Shown: one piece after another, positions 37,406 to 45,777 of the stretch
Position numbering within the stretch: position 1 is the first letter of the stretch
Layout: each line of letters begins with the position of its first letter
Source of the DNA: Comamonadaceae bacterium
GTDB taxonomy: Bacteria > Pseudomonadota > Gammaproteobacteria > Burkholderiales > Burkholderiaceae_C
NCBI GenBank assembly: GCA_947455465.1
Contig: CANGNS010000003.1
Location: 1 to 64,000 of the forward strand
Reading direction: 5' to 3'
Length of the DNA stretch: 64,000 bases
Notes under the pieces: generated by a model
What the model was told of the DNA's origin: nothing
Database searches by the model: none
The model's input: only the letters and a program-made list of their open reading frames with translations
Made by a program: the position numbers and the translations under genes

Positions 37406-37993
37406 CTATGCCGCCATCTCCTGGGCCGGCTTTGCCGCGCCACCGGGCTTTTTCTTGCCAGGCGCAATCATCATGACCATCTGGCGCCCTTCCAACTTGG
37501 GAAACTGCTCCACGACGATCAGGTCGGCCAACTCATCGCGCATACGCTGCAACAATGCCAGACCGATTTCCTGGTGCGTAATCTCGCGACCCCGGAAACG
37601 CAAAGTGATCTTGCACTTGTCGCCGTCTTCCAGGAAGCGCTTGATGTTGCGCACCTTGATGTTGTAGTCGCCATCGTCGGTACCGGGACGGAATTTGACT
37701 TCCTTGACCTCGATGACCTTTTGTTTGGACTTGGCTTCCGCCGCCTTCTTCTGCTCTTGGTACTTGAACTTACCGTAATCCATCAATCGGCATACCGGTG
37801 GTATGGCGGTGGCGGCAATTTCTACCAAGTCCACATCCAGCTCACCGGCAAGGCGCAAGGCCTCGTTGATGCTCACGACACCGAGCGGTTCGTTGTCGGC
37901 GCCGGTCAGGCGGACTTCCGGGGCCATGATTTCCCGGTTCAGGCGGTGTTTACGTTCTTCGCGTTGGCGGCGGTCACGAAATTCAGTAGCGAT
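37406..37993 (-). CDS. infC: Translation initiation factor IF-3 (ATC start)
   Basis: Binds the 30S subunit and rejects wrong start codons. Reading back from the internal ATG at 37927, the frame stays open and encodes [21 protein letters not shown], the native IF-3 N-terminus, up to an ATC codon at 37991-37993. AAGGA lies exactly 7 bases before that ATC. A rare ATT/ATC start is a family trait by which IF-3 represses its own synthesis. The protein is 195 residues with both IF-3 domains ([17 protein letters not shown] linker, LRFRGREI C-domain). thrS ends 81 bp upstream. Confidence 0.93.
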   Translation of the reverse strand: MATEFRDRRQREERKHRLNREIMAPEVRLTGADNEPLGVVSINEALRLAGELDVDLVEIAATAIPPVCRLMDYGKFKYQEQKKAAEAKSKQKVIEVKEVKFRPGTDDGDYNIKVRNIKRFLEDGDKCKITLRFRGREITHQEIGLALLQRMRDELADLIVVEQFPKLEGRQMVMMIAPGKKKPGGAAKPAQEMAA

Positions 37994-38074
37994 GGCTCAA
38001 TCCTTCACAAAACAAGCCCACACAGGGCAACTTCCGCGCAGCGCGCGACAGATCAGCATTATCTTTGGCAAACC

Positions 38075-39988
38075 TTAGACAAGGGATTTATCGGCTATGT
38101 CCTTGGCAATCAGCGCACTGAACGCTTCCAAGGACATGGCTCCGAGGTCTTTACCCCCTCGGGCGCGCACTGCAACGGCACCAGCAGCCATCTCTTTATC
38201 GCCTACGACCAAGAGGAAAGGCAGCTTTTGCATTGAATGCTCGCGTATTTTATACGTGATTTTCTCGTTTCTGAGGTCTAAATCGACCCTAAGCCCTTGA
38301 TTTTGCAGCGTTTTGGCCACTGAACGGGCATATTCGGCCTGCGCATCGGTGATATTGAGCACCGCCAATTGGACGGGCGCCAGCCAGGTCGGCAGCGCGC
38401 CAGCGCTCTCTTCGATCAAAATTCCGATAAAGCGTTCCAAGCTACCGACGATGGCGCGGTGCAGCATCACGGGCCGGTGGCGGGCACCGTCTTCGCCCAC
38501 GTATTCGGCATCCAGACGCTCGGGCATGGAGAAATCCACTTGCATAGTGCCGCATTGCCACTGGCGGCCAATGGCGTCCTTGAGCGTGTATTCGATTTTC
38601 GGCCCGTAAAACGCGCCATCACCGGGGGAAATCTCAAATTCGCAGCCCGAGGCGCGCAGGCTTTGCATCAAAGCTTCTTCCGCTTTATCCCAAATGGCGT
38701 CGCTTCCAATGCGCTGGGCCGGGCGGGTGGCGACTTTGTAAATGATGTTTTTAAAGCCGAAATCGGTGTACACCTTTTGCAAAAGCGCGGTGTAGTCCAC
38801 GCATTCCTGCAATATTTGGTCTTCGGTACAAAAAATATGGCCGTCGTCCTGGGTGAAACCGCGCACGCGCATGATGCCGTGCAGGCCGCCCGAAGGCTCG
38901 TTGCGGTGGCACTGCCCGAATTCGCCATAGCGCAGCGGCAAGTCGCGGTAGCTCTTGATGCCTTGCTTGAAGATCAGGATGTGGCCGGGACAGTTCATCG
39001 GCTTGAGCGCGTAATCGCGCTTTTCCGACTCGGTGGTGAACATGTTTTCGCGGTATTTGTCCCAGTGGCCGGTCTTTTCCCACAGCGTTTTGTCGATGAT
39101 TTGCGGGCCTTTGACTTCCTGGTAGCCGTTGTCCTGGTAGACCTTGCGCATATATTGCTCAACGCCCTGCCACAGCGTCCAGCCCTTGGGGTGCCAGAAA
39201 ACCAGACCCGGTGCGTGCTCGTCAATGTGGAACAAATCGAGTTCGCGGCCCAGCTTGCGGTGGTCGCGCTTTTCGGCTTCTTCCAGCATGGTCAGGTGCT
39301 GCTGCAAGTCTTCTTTGGTGGCCCAGGCGGTGCCGTAAATGCGTTGCAGCATTTCTTTGGTGTGGTCGCCGCGCCAATAGGCGCCGGCCACTTTCATGAG
39401 CTTAAAGTGCTTGAGCTTGCCGGTGCTGGGCACGTGGGGGCCGCGGCACAGGTCTTCAAAACCGCCTTCGCGGTAGAGCGAAACGTCCTCGCCCGCAGGA
39501 ATGCTGCCAATGATTTCCGCCTTGTAATGCTCGCCCAGGGCCTTGAAATGCGCCACCGCCTCGTCACGCGGCAACACGCGGCGCAGCACGGGCTCGTCCT
39601 TGGCGGCCAGCTCGGACATTTTTTTCTCGATAGCGACCAAATCGTCAGGGGTGAAGGGCCGCTCAAACGAAAAATCGTAGAAAAAGCCGTGCTCGATGAC
39701 AGGGCCTATGGTCACCTGCGCCTGCGGAAACAGTGCCTTGACGGCATAGGCCAACAAATGCGCCGTTGAGTGGCGAATCAGTTCCAGCCCTTCGGCGTCT
39801 TTGGCGGTGACGATGGCCAGCTTAGCGTCGGCTTGCATCACAAAGCTGGTGTCTACCAAAGCGCCATCGACTTTGCCGCCCAAAGCGGCCTTGGCCAGGC
39901 CGCTCCCAATCGAGGCTGCCACCTCGGCCACGGTGACCGGGCCGGGGAAACTGCGTTGGGAACCATCGGGAAGCGTAATCTGAATCAT
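38075..39988 (-). CDS. thrS: Threonyl-tRNA synthetase
   Basis: Class II synthetase of 637 residues. An N-terminal TGS domain ([14 protein letters not shown]) precedes the editing domain with the zinc/His site [12 protein letters not shown], the catalytic core (motif 2 [22 protein letters not shown]) and the C-terminal anticodon-binding domain. It opens the thrS-infC-rpmI-rplT-pheST-ihfA cluster, conserved far beyond proteobacteria. It is divergent from the gamma-glutamyltransferase gene. Confidence 0.98.
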   Translation of the reverse strand: MIQITLPDGSQRSFPGPVTVAEVAASIGSGLAKAALGGKVDGALVDTSFVMQADAKLAIVTAKDAEGLELIRHSTAHLLAYAVKALFPQAQVTIGPVIEHGFFYDFSFERPFTPDDLVAIEKKMSELAAKDEPVLRRVLPRDEAVAHFKALGEHYKAEIIGSIPAGEDVSLYREGGFEDLCRGPHVPSTGKLKHFKLMKVAGAYWRGDHTKEMLQRIYGTAWATKEDLQQHLTMLEEAEKRDHRKLGRELDLFHIDEHAPGLVFWHPKGWTLWQGVEQYMRKVYQDNGYQEVKGPQIIDKTLWEKTGHWDKYRENMFTTESEKRDYALKPMNCPGHILIFKQGIKSYRDLPLRYGEFGQCHRNEPSGGLHGIMRVRGFTQDDGHIFCTEDQILQECVDYTALLQKVYTDFGFKNIIYKVATRPAQRIGSDAIWDKAEEALMQSLRASGCEFEISPGDGAFYGPKIEYTLKDAIGRQWQCGTMQVDFSMPERLDAEYVGEDGARHRPVMLHRAIVGSLERFIGILIEESAGALPTWLAPVQLAVLNITDAQAEYARSVAKTLQNQGLRVDLDLRNEKITYKIREHSMQKLPFLLVVGDKEMAAGAVAVRARGGKDLGAMSLEAFSALIAKDIADKSLV

Positions 39989-40133
39989 GGCGGCTTAGTT
40001 AGGGCGGTACATCAGCGCCGGCGCGCCAAAGTGGCGCCGCCGCAGGGTGACCTGTTTGAAAGGGGGCGATTTTAATCCCTCGCCCCGGCGCTGGCATAAG
40101 ATGGCGCGGCCCCTCCAACTGCCCCCTGCTGCC

Positions 40134-41756
40134 ATGCAATTTGACTTTGCCAACCCCTACGGCTCTACGCGCTTGCCGGTCTTTGCGCGCAATATCGTCA
40201 GCACCTCGCACCCGTTGGCCGCGCAAGCGGGCTTGCGCATGTACTGGCAAGGCGGCAATGCCGTCGACGCGGCCATCGCCGCTGCCGCTGCCCTGACGAT
40301 TACCGAGCCGGTGAGCAACGGCCTGGGTTCGGATGCGTTTTGCATTCTGTGGGACGGCAAGGAGCTGCACGGCCTGAATGCCTCGGGCCATGCCCCCGCA
40401 GCCTGGACGCCGGCTTACTTCCACGGCAAATACGGCGCGCACCAGGCCAACCCGCCCAAGCGGGGCATGGACGCTGTAACAGTTCCGGGCGCCGTCGCAA
40501 GTTGGGCGGCGCTGAGCCAGCGCTTTGGCAAACTGCCTTTTGCCGACCTGATGCAACCAGCTATCGATATCGCCGAGCGCGGCTACCTGCTGCCCGTGGT
40601 GGTGCAGCAAAAGTGGGCCGCAGCGGCCGCGGAGTTGCACAGCCAGCCCGGTTTTGCCGCGCACTTTATGCCGCGCGGGCGGGCGCCGGGCGTTGGCGAG
40701 CTTTTTCAATTCCCGGCGGCAGCGCGCGGTTTGCGTGCTATCGCCCAAAGTGGTGGCGAGGCTTTTTACCGGGGCGAAATCGCCCAAGCGCTGGAGCGGT
40801 TTTCAGACAGCCACGGCGGCAGCTTGCGCGCCTCGGACCTGGCGGCCTACCAGCCCGAGTGGGTCAAGCCGTTGGCGCAAAACTACCGGGGCTACACGCT
40901 GCATGAGATTCCGCCCAACGGCCAAGGCATCGCCGCGCTGATCGCCCTGGGGATTTTGGGGCACTTTGACATGGCGGGCCTGGCTCGCGACGGCGTGGAC
41001 TCGCAGCATGTGCAGATCGAGGCCATGAAGCTGGCTTTTGCCGACGTCTACCGCTACATCGCCGACCCGCGCAGCATGCAAGTGCAGACCGAGCAACTGC
41101 TCGATCCGCAGTATCTGGCCCAACGCGCCCGGCTGATAAACCTGCACCAAGCGCAGGATTTTGGCGCTGGCAACCCGGTCAAGGGCGGCACGGTGTACCT
41201 GACTGCAGCCGATGAAAGCGGCATGATGGTCAGCTTTATCCAGAGCAATTACATGGGTTTTGGTTCGGGCTGCGTGGAGCCGCAGTTTGGCATCAGCCTG
41301 CAAAACCGGGGGCATGGCTTTAGCACGCAGGCCAACGCAGCCAACACCGCCAACTTGGTAGCGCCGGGCAAAAAACCGTTTCACACCATCATCCCCGCCT
41401 TCCTAACACAGGACGGCCAACCGGTGATGAGCTTTGGCGTGATGGGCGCCAATATGCAACCGCAAGGCCATATGCAAACCCTGGTGCGCATGCTGGACTA
41501 CGGCCAAAACCCCCAAGCCGCTTGCGACGCTCCGCGCTGGCGCTTCAACGCCGGCCTGGCCATCAACGTGGAGTCGGGCATGGACCCGGCCACCGTGCAA
41601 GGTCTGGCCGCACGCGGACACCAAATGGAAGTGATCAATGACAGTTACCAGGATTTCGGCGCAGGTCAATTCATCTGGCGTGCTGGCGATCCGGCCACCG
41701 AGGGCTATATCGCGGCCAGTGATGCGCGGCGCGATGGGCTGGTGGCGGGGATGTGA
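40134..41756 (+). CDS. Gamma-glutamyltransferase family protein
   Basis: Ntn-hydrolase of 540 residues that normally splits off gamma-glutamyl groups (for example from glutathione). The large-subunit start (STSHPLAAQAGLRMYWQGGNAVDAAIAAA) and the region around the autocleavage threonine (GGTVYLTAADESGMMVSFIQS) are recognisable, and GFGSG and NAANTANLVAPGKKP follow. No signal peptide is visible, unlike the periplasmic E. coli enzyme, so a cytoplasmic place and another substrate are likely. Start codon is uncertain: ATG at 40134 fits the alignment, ATG at 40101 is possible. Confidence 0.82.
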   Translation: MQFDFANPYGSTRLPVFARNIVSTSHPLAAQAGLRMYWQGGNAVDAAIAAAAALTITEPVSNGLGSDAFCILWDGKELHGLNASGHAPAAWTPAYFHGKYGAHQANPPKRGMDAVTVPGAVASWAALSQRFGKLPFADLMQPAIDIAERGYLLPVVVQQKWAAAAAELHSQPGFAAHFMPRGRAPGVGELFQFPAAARGLRAIAQSGGEAFYRGEIAQALERFSDSHGGSLRASDLAAYQPEWVKPLAQNYRGYTLHEIPPNGQGIAALIALGILGHFDMAGLARDGVDSQHVQIEAMKLAFADVYRYIADPRSMQVQTEQLLDPQYLAQRARLINLHQAQDFGAGNPVKGGTVYLTAADESGMMVSFIQSNYMGFGSGCVEPQFGISLQNRGHGFSTQANAANTANLVAPGKKPFHTIIPAFLTQDGQPVMSFGVMGANMQPQGHMQTLVRMLDYGQNPQAACDAPRWRFNAGLAINVESGMDPATVQGLAARGHQMEVINDSYQDFGAGQFIWRAGDPATEGYIAASDARRDGLVAGM

Positions 41757-41789
41757 CCCCGATAGAAGTAAAAATTTTCATCGGTCCAT

Positions 41790-41820
41790 AAAAAAGGGCA
41801 GGCACTTTCGCACCCGCCCT
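41790..41820 (-). terminator. Intrinsic terminator of isocitrate lyase
   Basis: On the minus strand AGGGCGGG pairs with CCTGCCCT (one G-T pair), followed directly by TTTTTT. It lies 53 bp past the aceA stop. Confidence 0.8.
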
Positions 41821-41873
41821 CCTTTCTGATCGCGACCACCCAAGCCGCGAACGGCCCGGTGCGGATCAGCGCT

Positions 41874-43193
41874 TTAGTGGAACTGCTCTTCTTCAGTCGA
41901 TCCAGTCAGCGCCGTCACGCTGGAGCGGCCGCCTTGGATAACGGTGGTGATTTCGTCAAAGTAGCCAGTGCCCACTTCTTGCTGGTGCGACACAAAGCTG
42001 TAGCCACGCTCGCGGGCGGCGAACTCGGGCTCTTGCACTTTTTCCACGTAGGCGGTCATGCCGCGCTTGACGTAGTCCTGGGCCAGGTCAAACATGTGGT
42101 ACCACATATTGTGGATACCGGCTAGCGTGATGAACTGGTACTTGTAGCCCATGGCGCCTAGCTCGCGCTGGAATTTGGCGATGGTTGCGTCGTCCAGGTT
42201 TTTCTTCCAGTTAAAGGACGGCGAGCAGTTGTAGGCCAGCATCTTGCCGGGGTGCTTGGCGTGCACGGCCTCGGCGTATTTGCGGGCAAACTCCAAATCG
42301 GGCGTGCCGGTTTCGCACCACACCAGGTCGGCGTATTCGGCATAAGCGATAGAGCGGGCCACGGCCTGGTCCATGCCTTTGCGGGTTTTGTAAAAACCTT
42401 CGGCGGTGCGCTCGCCGGTCAGGAAGGGCTGATCGATGGGGTCAAAGTCGCTGGTCACCAGATCAGCGGCTTCGGCATCGGTGCGGGCGATCACCAAAGT
42501 GGGTACGCCATACACGTCGGCAGCCATACGGGCTGCGATCAGCTTTTGCACTGCTTCGGTGGTGGGCACCAAGACCTTGCCGCCCATGTGACCGCATTTT
42601 TTGACCGAGGCAAGCTGGTCTTCAAAGTGCACGCCGCCCGCGCCCGAGCGGATCATGGCTTTCATGAGTTCGTAGGCATTGAGCACACCGCCAAAGCCGG
42701 CTTCGGCATCGGCCACGATGGGCGCGTGGTAGTCGATATAGCCTTTGTCGCCGGGGCCTACGCCTTTGGACCATTGGATTTCGTCGGCACGGGTGAAGGA
42801 GTTATTGATGCGCTCCACCACTTTAGGCACCGAGTCCACAGGGTACAAAGACTGGTCGGGGTACATGGCCGAGTATTCGTTGTTGTCAGCGGCCACTTGC
42901 CAGCCGGACAGGTAAATGGCTTTTACGCCGGCTTTGACTTGCTGCATGGCCTGGCCGCCGGTCAGCGCGCCAAGGCAGTTCACATAGGGCTCGTTGTGGA
43001 GCAGGTCCCACAGCTTATCGGCACCACGGCGGGCCAAGGTGTGCTCCACCTGGAAGGAGCCACGCAAGCGCACCACATCAGCGGCCGAATAGCCGCGCTT
43101 GATGCCTTTCCAGCGGGGGTTGGTGGCCCATTCTTTTTCCAGTTGGGCGATTTGTTGTTCGCGGCTGAGTTGTTCGGTGAGAGATTGCGGCAT
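41874..43193 (-). CDS. aceA: Isocitrate lyase
   Basis: First enzyme of the glyoxylate shunt, splitting isocitrate to glyoxylate and succinate for growth on acetate or fatty acids. The 439-residue protein has the active-site signature KKCGHM at 198-203 with catalytic Cys200, and the loops WCETGTPD and [13 protein letters not shown] at 43191-43193 is preceded by AGGAG at good spacing; the longer frame is rejected. No malate synthase gene is adjacent. The upstream region holds several dyads (see 43256-43421). Confidence 0.97.
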   Translation of the reverse strand: MPQSLTEQLSREQQIAQLEKEWATNPRWKGIKRGYSAADVVRLRGSFQVEHTLARRGADKLWDLLHNEPYVNCLGALTGGQAMQQVKAGVKAIYLSGWQVAADNNEYSAMYPDQSLYPVDSVPKVVERINNSFTRADEIQWSKGVGPGDKGYIDYHAPIVADAEAGFGGVLNAYELMKAMIRSGAGGVHFEDQLASVKKCGHMGGKVLVPTTEAVQKLIAARMAADVYGVPTLVIARTDAEAADLVTSDFDPIDQPFLTGERTAEGFYKTRKGMDQAVARSIAYAEYADLVWCETGTPDLEFARKYAEAVHAKHPGKMLAYNCSPSFNWKKNLDDATIAKFQRELGAMGYKYQFITLAGIHNMWYHMFDLAQDYVKRGMTAYVEKVQEPEFAARERGYSFVSHQQEVGTGYFDEITTVIQGGRSSVTALTGSTEEEQFH

Positions 43194-43255
43194 AAAAACT
43201 CCTGTTTGGTTAATCGGTGCACCGGCGGGGCTCGGTTGCGTGGTGCAGTGCCGCA

Positions 43256-43421
43256 ATTCTAGGTCTTATATAAGACACAAGAACAATCTTATGTCTTATA
43301 TAAGATTAAAATTTTTTCTATTTGAATCAATAGCTTATATATTTCATTCCACAATGAAATTTCTAAATTTCTCAATATGAAAAAAAATGAAGGGAAATTT
43401 GGCAGCAATATTTCATATTGC
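43256..43421. promoter_or_regulatory. A/T-rich operator and promoter region upstream of aceA
   Basis: Within the 301-bp gap between gabT and aceA (43194-43494), which holds no gene, are two near-identical dyads, GTCTTATATAAGAC (43263-43276) and GTCTTATATAAGAT (43293-43306), with centres 30 bp apart; an extra half-site AATCTTAT (43285-43292) joins the second. Further up are ATTTCATT/AATGAAAT (43341-43360, 4-bp spacer) and GCAATAT/ATATTGC (43405-43421, 3-bp spacer). A TAGAAT on the minus strand (43256-43261) next to the first dyad is a plausible -10 for aceA. The dyads look like binding sites of one or two regulators; which ones is not known. Confidence 0.65.
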
Positions 43422-43441
43422 AAAACGAAACCGCGAGGCGT

Positions 43442-43476
43442 AAAAAAGGCACGCGGCCCTTGCGGACGGCGTGCCT
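43442..43476 (-). terminator. Intrinsic terminator of gabT
   Basis: On the minus strand GGCACGC and GCGTGCC (43469-43475 and 43448-43454) close a hairpin with inner GC pairs, followed by TTTTTT. It lies about 20 bp past the gabT stop and isolates aceA. Confidence 0.85.
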
Positions 43477-43494
43477 CGGTGGGGCGCAGCGGGT

Positions 43495-44793
43495 TCAGGC
43501 CAGCGCGTGGGCCAAGATATCCAAGCCTTCGGCAAACACCGCGTCCTCAATCGTGAGCGGGAACAGGAAGCGCACCACATTGCCATAGACACCGCAGGTG
43601 AGCAACAAAAGTCCTTTTTGCAGGGCCGCTTGCTGCACCTGCTTGGCCTTGTCGGCGTCGGGCGCGCCGGTGGCAGGGTTCACAAAGTCGCAGGCCACCA
43701 TGGCGCCTAGGGCGCGCACGTCGCCGATGGCAGGATTCTTGGCCTTGGCCTGGTTCAGGTGGGCGACCAGGCGCTCACCGAGCAACTGCGCGCGCTCGGG
43801 CAGTTTTTCCTCGGCCATGACGTCGAGCACCGCATGCGCCGCTGCAATCGCCAGGGGGTGGCCGGCATAGGTGCCGCCCAGGCCGCCGGGGTTGGGCGCG
43901 TCCATGATGGCCGTGCGGCCCACCACAGCCGACAAAGTAGTGCCGCCCGCCATGCTTTTGGCCAGCGTCATGATGTCGGGCGAAACACCGTAGTGCTCCA
44001 TGGCGAACATCTTGCCCGTGCGGGCAAAGCCCGTCTGCACCTCGTCGGCGATGAGCACAATGCCATGCTCGTCGCACAAGGCGCGCAGCCACTGCACGGC
44101 TTTGGCTTGGATGGGGTTGAAACCGCCCTCCCCTTGCACCGGCTCGAAAATAATGGCTGCCACGCGGCTGGGCTCAATGTCGCATTTAAAGAGTTGTTCG
44201 ACCGCCTTTTGCGTCTCCTCCAAGCTGGCGCAGTGGCAAGGGAAAGGCGCGTGGTAAATCTCAGGGGCGAAGGGGCCAAAGCCCGCTTTGTACGGCTGCA
44301 CCTTGCCCGTCAGCGCCACCGCGAACATGCTGCGCCCGTGAAAAGCACCGCCAAAGGCAATCACGCCACTGCGTTTGGTGTAGGCGCGGGCAATTTTGAT
44401 GGCGTTTTCCACGGCTTCGGCGCCGGTAGAGAAAAAAGCAGTTTTGGTGGGGCCGTCAATCGGCACGATGCCGTTGATGCGCTCGGCCAAGGACACGTAT
44501 TCCGCATAGGGCACGACCTGGTAACAGGTGTGGGTAAACCGCTGCAACTGTGCGGCGATGGCCGCCTGGATTTTGGGATGCACGTGGCCGGTGTTCAGCA
44601 CCGCGATGCCGCCAGCAAAGTCGATGAAGCGGCGGCCCTCGATGTCCCAAAACTCGGCGTTTTTGGCGTGGTCTATGAAGAAATCACCCATCACCGCCAC
44701 GCCGCGCGGCGTAGCGGCCAGGCGTCGGGCGTGCCAATCGGCGTTGGTACCGGGGGCGACAGCGGCGGCTTCGGGTTTGAGATTGGCGTTCAT
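43495..44793 (-). CDS. gabT: 4-aminobutyrate aminotransferase
   Basis: PLP enzyme that moves the amino group of GABA to 2-oxoglutarate, giving succinate semialdehyde. The 432-residue class III aminotransferase has FFSTGAEAVENAIKIAR (cofactor phosphate), IADEVQTGFARTG, and the PLP lysine Lys279 in MTLAKSMAGG. ATG at 44791-44793 is chosen for its GGAG site 7 bases upstream. No gabD or regulator is adjacent. Other omega-amino acids such as 5-aminovalerate may be used too. Confidence 0.9.
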   Translation of the reverse strand: MNANLKPEAAAVAPGTNADWHARRLAATPRGVAVMGDFFIDHAKNAEFWDIEGRRFIDFAGGIAVLNTGHVHPKIQAAIAAQLQRFTHTCYQVVPYAEYVSLAERINGIVPIDGPTKTAFFSTGAEAVENAIKIARAYTKRSGVIAFGGAFHGRSMFAVALTGKVQPYKAGFGPFAPEIYHAPFPCHCASLEETQKAVEQLFKCDIEPSRVAAIIFEPVQGEGGFNPIQAKAVQWLRALCDEHGIVLIADEVQTGFARTGKMFAMEHYGVSPDIMTLAKSMAGGTTLSAVVGRTAIMDAPNPGGLGGTYAGHPLAIAAAHAVLDVMAEEKLPERAQLLGERLVAHLNQAKAKNPAIGDVRALGAMVACDFVNPATGAPDADKAKQVQQAALQKGLLLLTCGVYGNVVRFLFPLTIEDAVFAEGLDILAHALA

Positions 44794-44898
44794 ACAGGGC
44801 TCCATTTCCTATTGGCAAACACGGTCAAAACAACAGCGCCATTGTGCCTTGTCCGCCCGGGCGCAGGGGCCAGCCCGCGCTGCGCACGCAGCCGCCCT

Positions 44899-45714
44899 TT
44901 AGTGGCCGTGGGCCAGGTGGCTGACCAGCATGACCAAGCCTATGCCGCCCAGCAGCCAGGCAATTTGGGTGGCCGTCTCGCGCGCTTGCAGACGCTTTTG
45001 CAGCTGCGGAATCAGATCGGCCAGGGCCACATAGATAAAGCTGCTCGATGCGACCACCAGGAAATAAGGCAAATAGTCCTGCAACTGGTCCACCAGCCAA
45101 TAGCCCAGCACGCCGCCCAAAGCAGTGACCGAGCCGGCGATGGACACCTTGACCAAGGCCGCCCGCCGGTCGGTGGCCGTGGCACGCAGCACGATCAGGT
45201 CGCCCATGTGGTGCGGCACCTCATGGGCCAACACGGCAATGGAGGCGATCACACCCAGGCGCACATCGGCCATAAAGGCCGATGCAATCAGCACCCCGTC
45301 GCCAAAGCAATGCACGCTGTCGCCGGCCAGCACCGCCCAGCCGCCGCTGGCGTGGTCGTGGGCATGCTGGTGGTCGTGGTCGTGGTCGTGGTGATCCTGG
45401 TGCCCGTGGGCATGCGCACCGTGCTCGTGCCCGTGGTGCCACAGCTCGGCCTTGTCCAGCAAAAAGAAGAACACCAGGCCCACCAGCAAGGTAAAAAACA
45501 GGTCGTGCACGTCTGCGTCGCTCTCAAAGGCCTCGGGCAGCAAATGCATAAACGCGGTGGCCAGCAAAGCGCCTGCGGCCAGGCTGAGCATATGCTGCGT
45601 GTAGCGCGCCAGCAAGCCAAAGCTCAGCGCTGCGGCCACCCAGACGCTGCCGATACCGGCGCCCAGTGTGCCCAGCACGATCGCGAGCAAAGTTACATCC
45701 ATAGTGACAGTCAT
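44899..45714 (-). CDS. ZIP-family metal transporter
   Basis: Inner-membrane divalent metal importer (zinc or similar) of 271 residues with about eight hydrophobic helices. The metal-binding helices show SVHCFGDGVLIASAF and VLAHEVPHHMGDL. A loop between helices III and IV (about 92-120) is extremely His/Asp-rich (HHGHEHGAHAHGHQDHHD and on), the usual variable metal-sensing loop of ZIP proteins. A second ATG four codons in is an alternative start. It lies 63 bp downstream of polA on the same strand. Confidence 0.87.
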   Translation of the reverse strand: MTVTMDVTLLAIVLGTLGAGIGSVWVAAALSFGLLARYTQHMLSLAAGALLATAFMHLLPEAFESDADVHDLFFTLLVGLVFFFLLDKAELWHHGHEHGAHAHGHQDHHDHDHDHQHAHDHASGGWAVLAGDSVHCFGDGVLIASAFMADVRLGVIASIAVLAHEVPHHMGDLIVLRATATDRRAALVKVSIAGSVTALGGVLGYWLVDQLQDYLPYFLVVASSSFIYVALADLIPQLQKRLQARETATQIAWLLGGIGLVMLVSHLAHGH

Positions 45715-45777
45715 TCCAAGCCTTTCGGGGCGGCTATTGTGCCCCAGCCCCCAGGAGCGGCTGGAGCGCGCGCCAGA

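Noticed and set aside
45360..45400. GGTCGT-type tandem repeat
   Set aside because: It simply encodes the His/Asp-rich loop of the ZIP transporter on the other strand.
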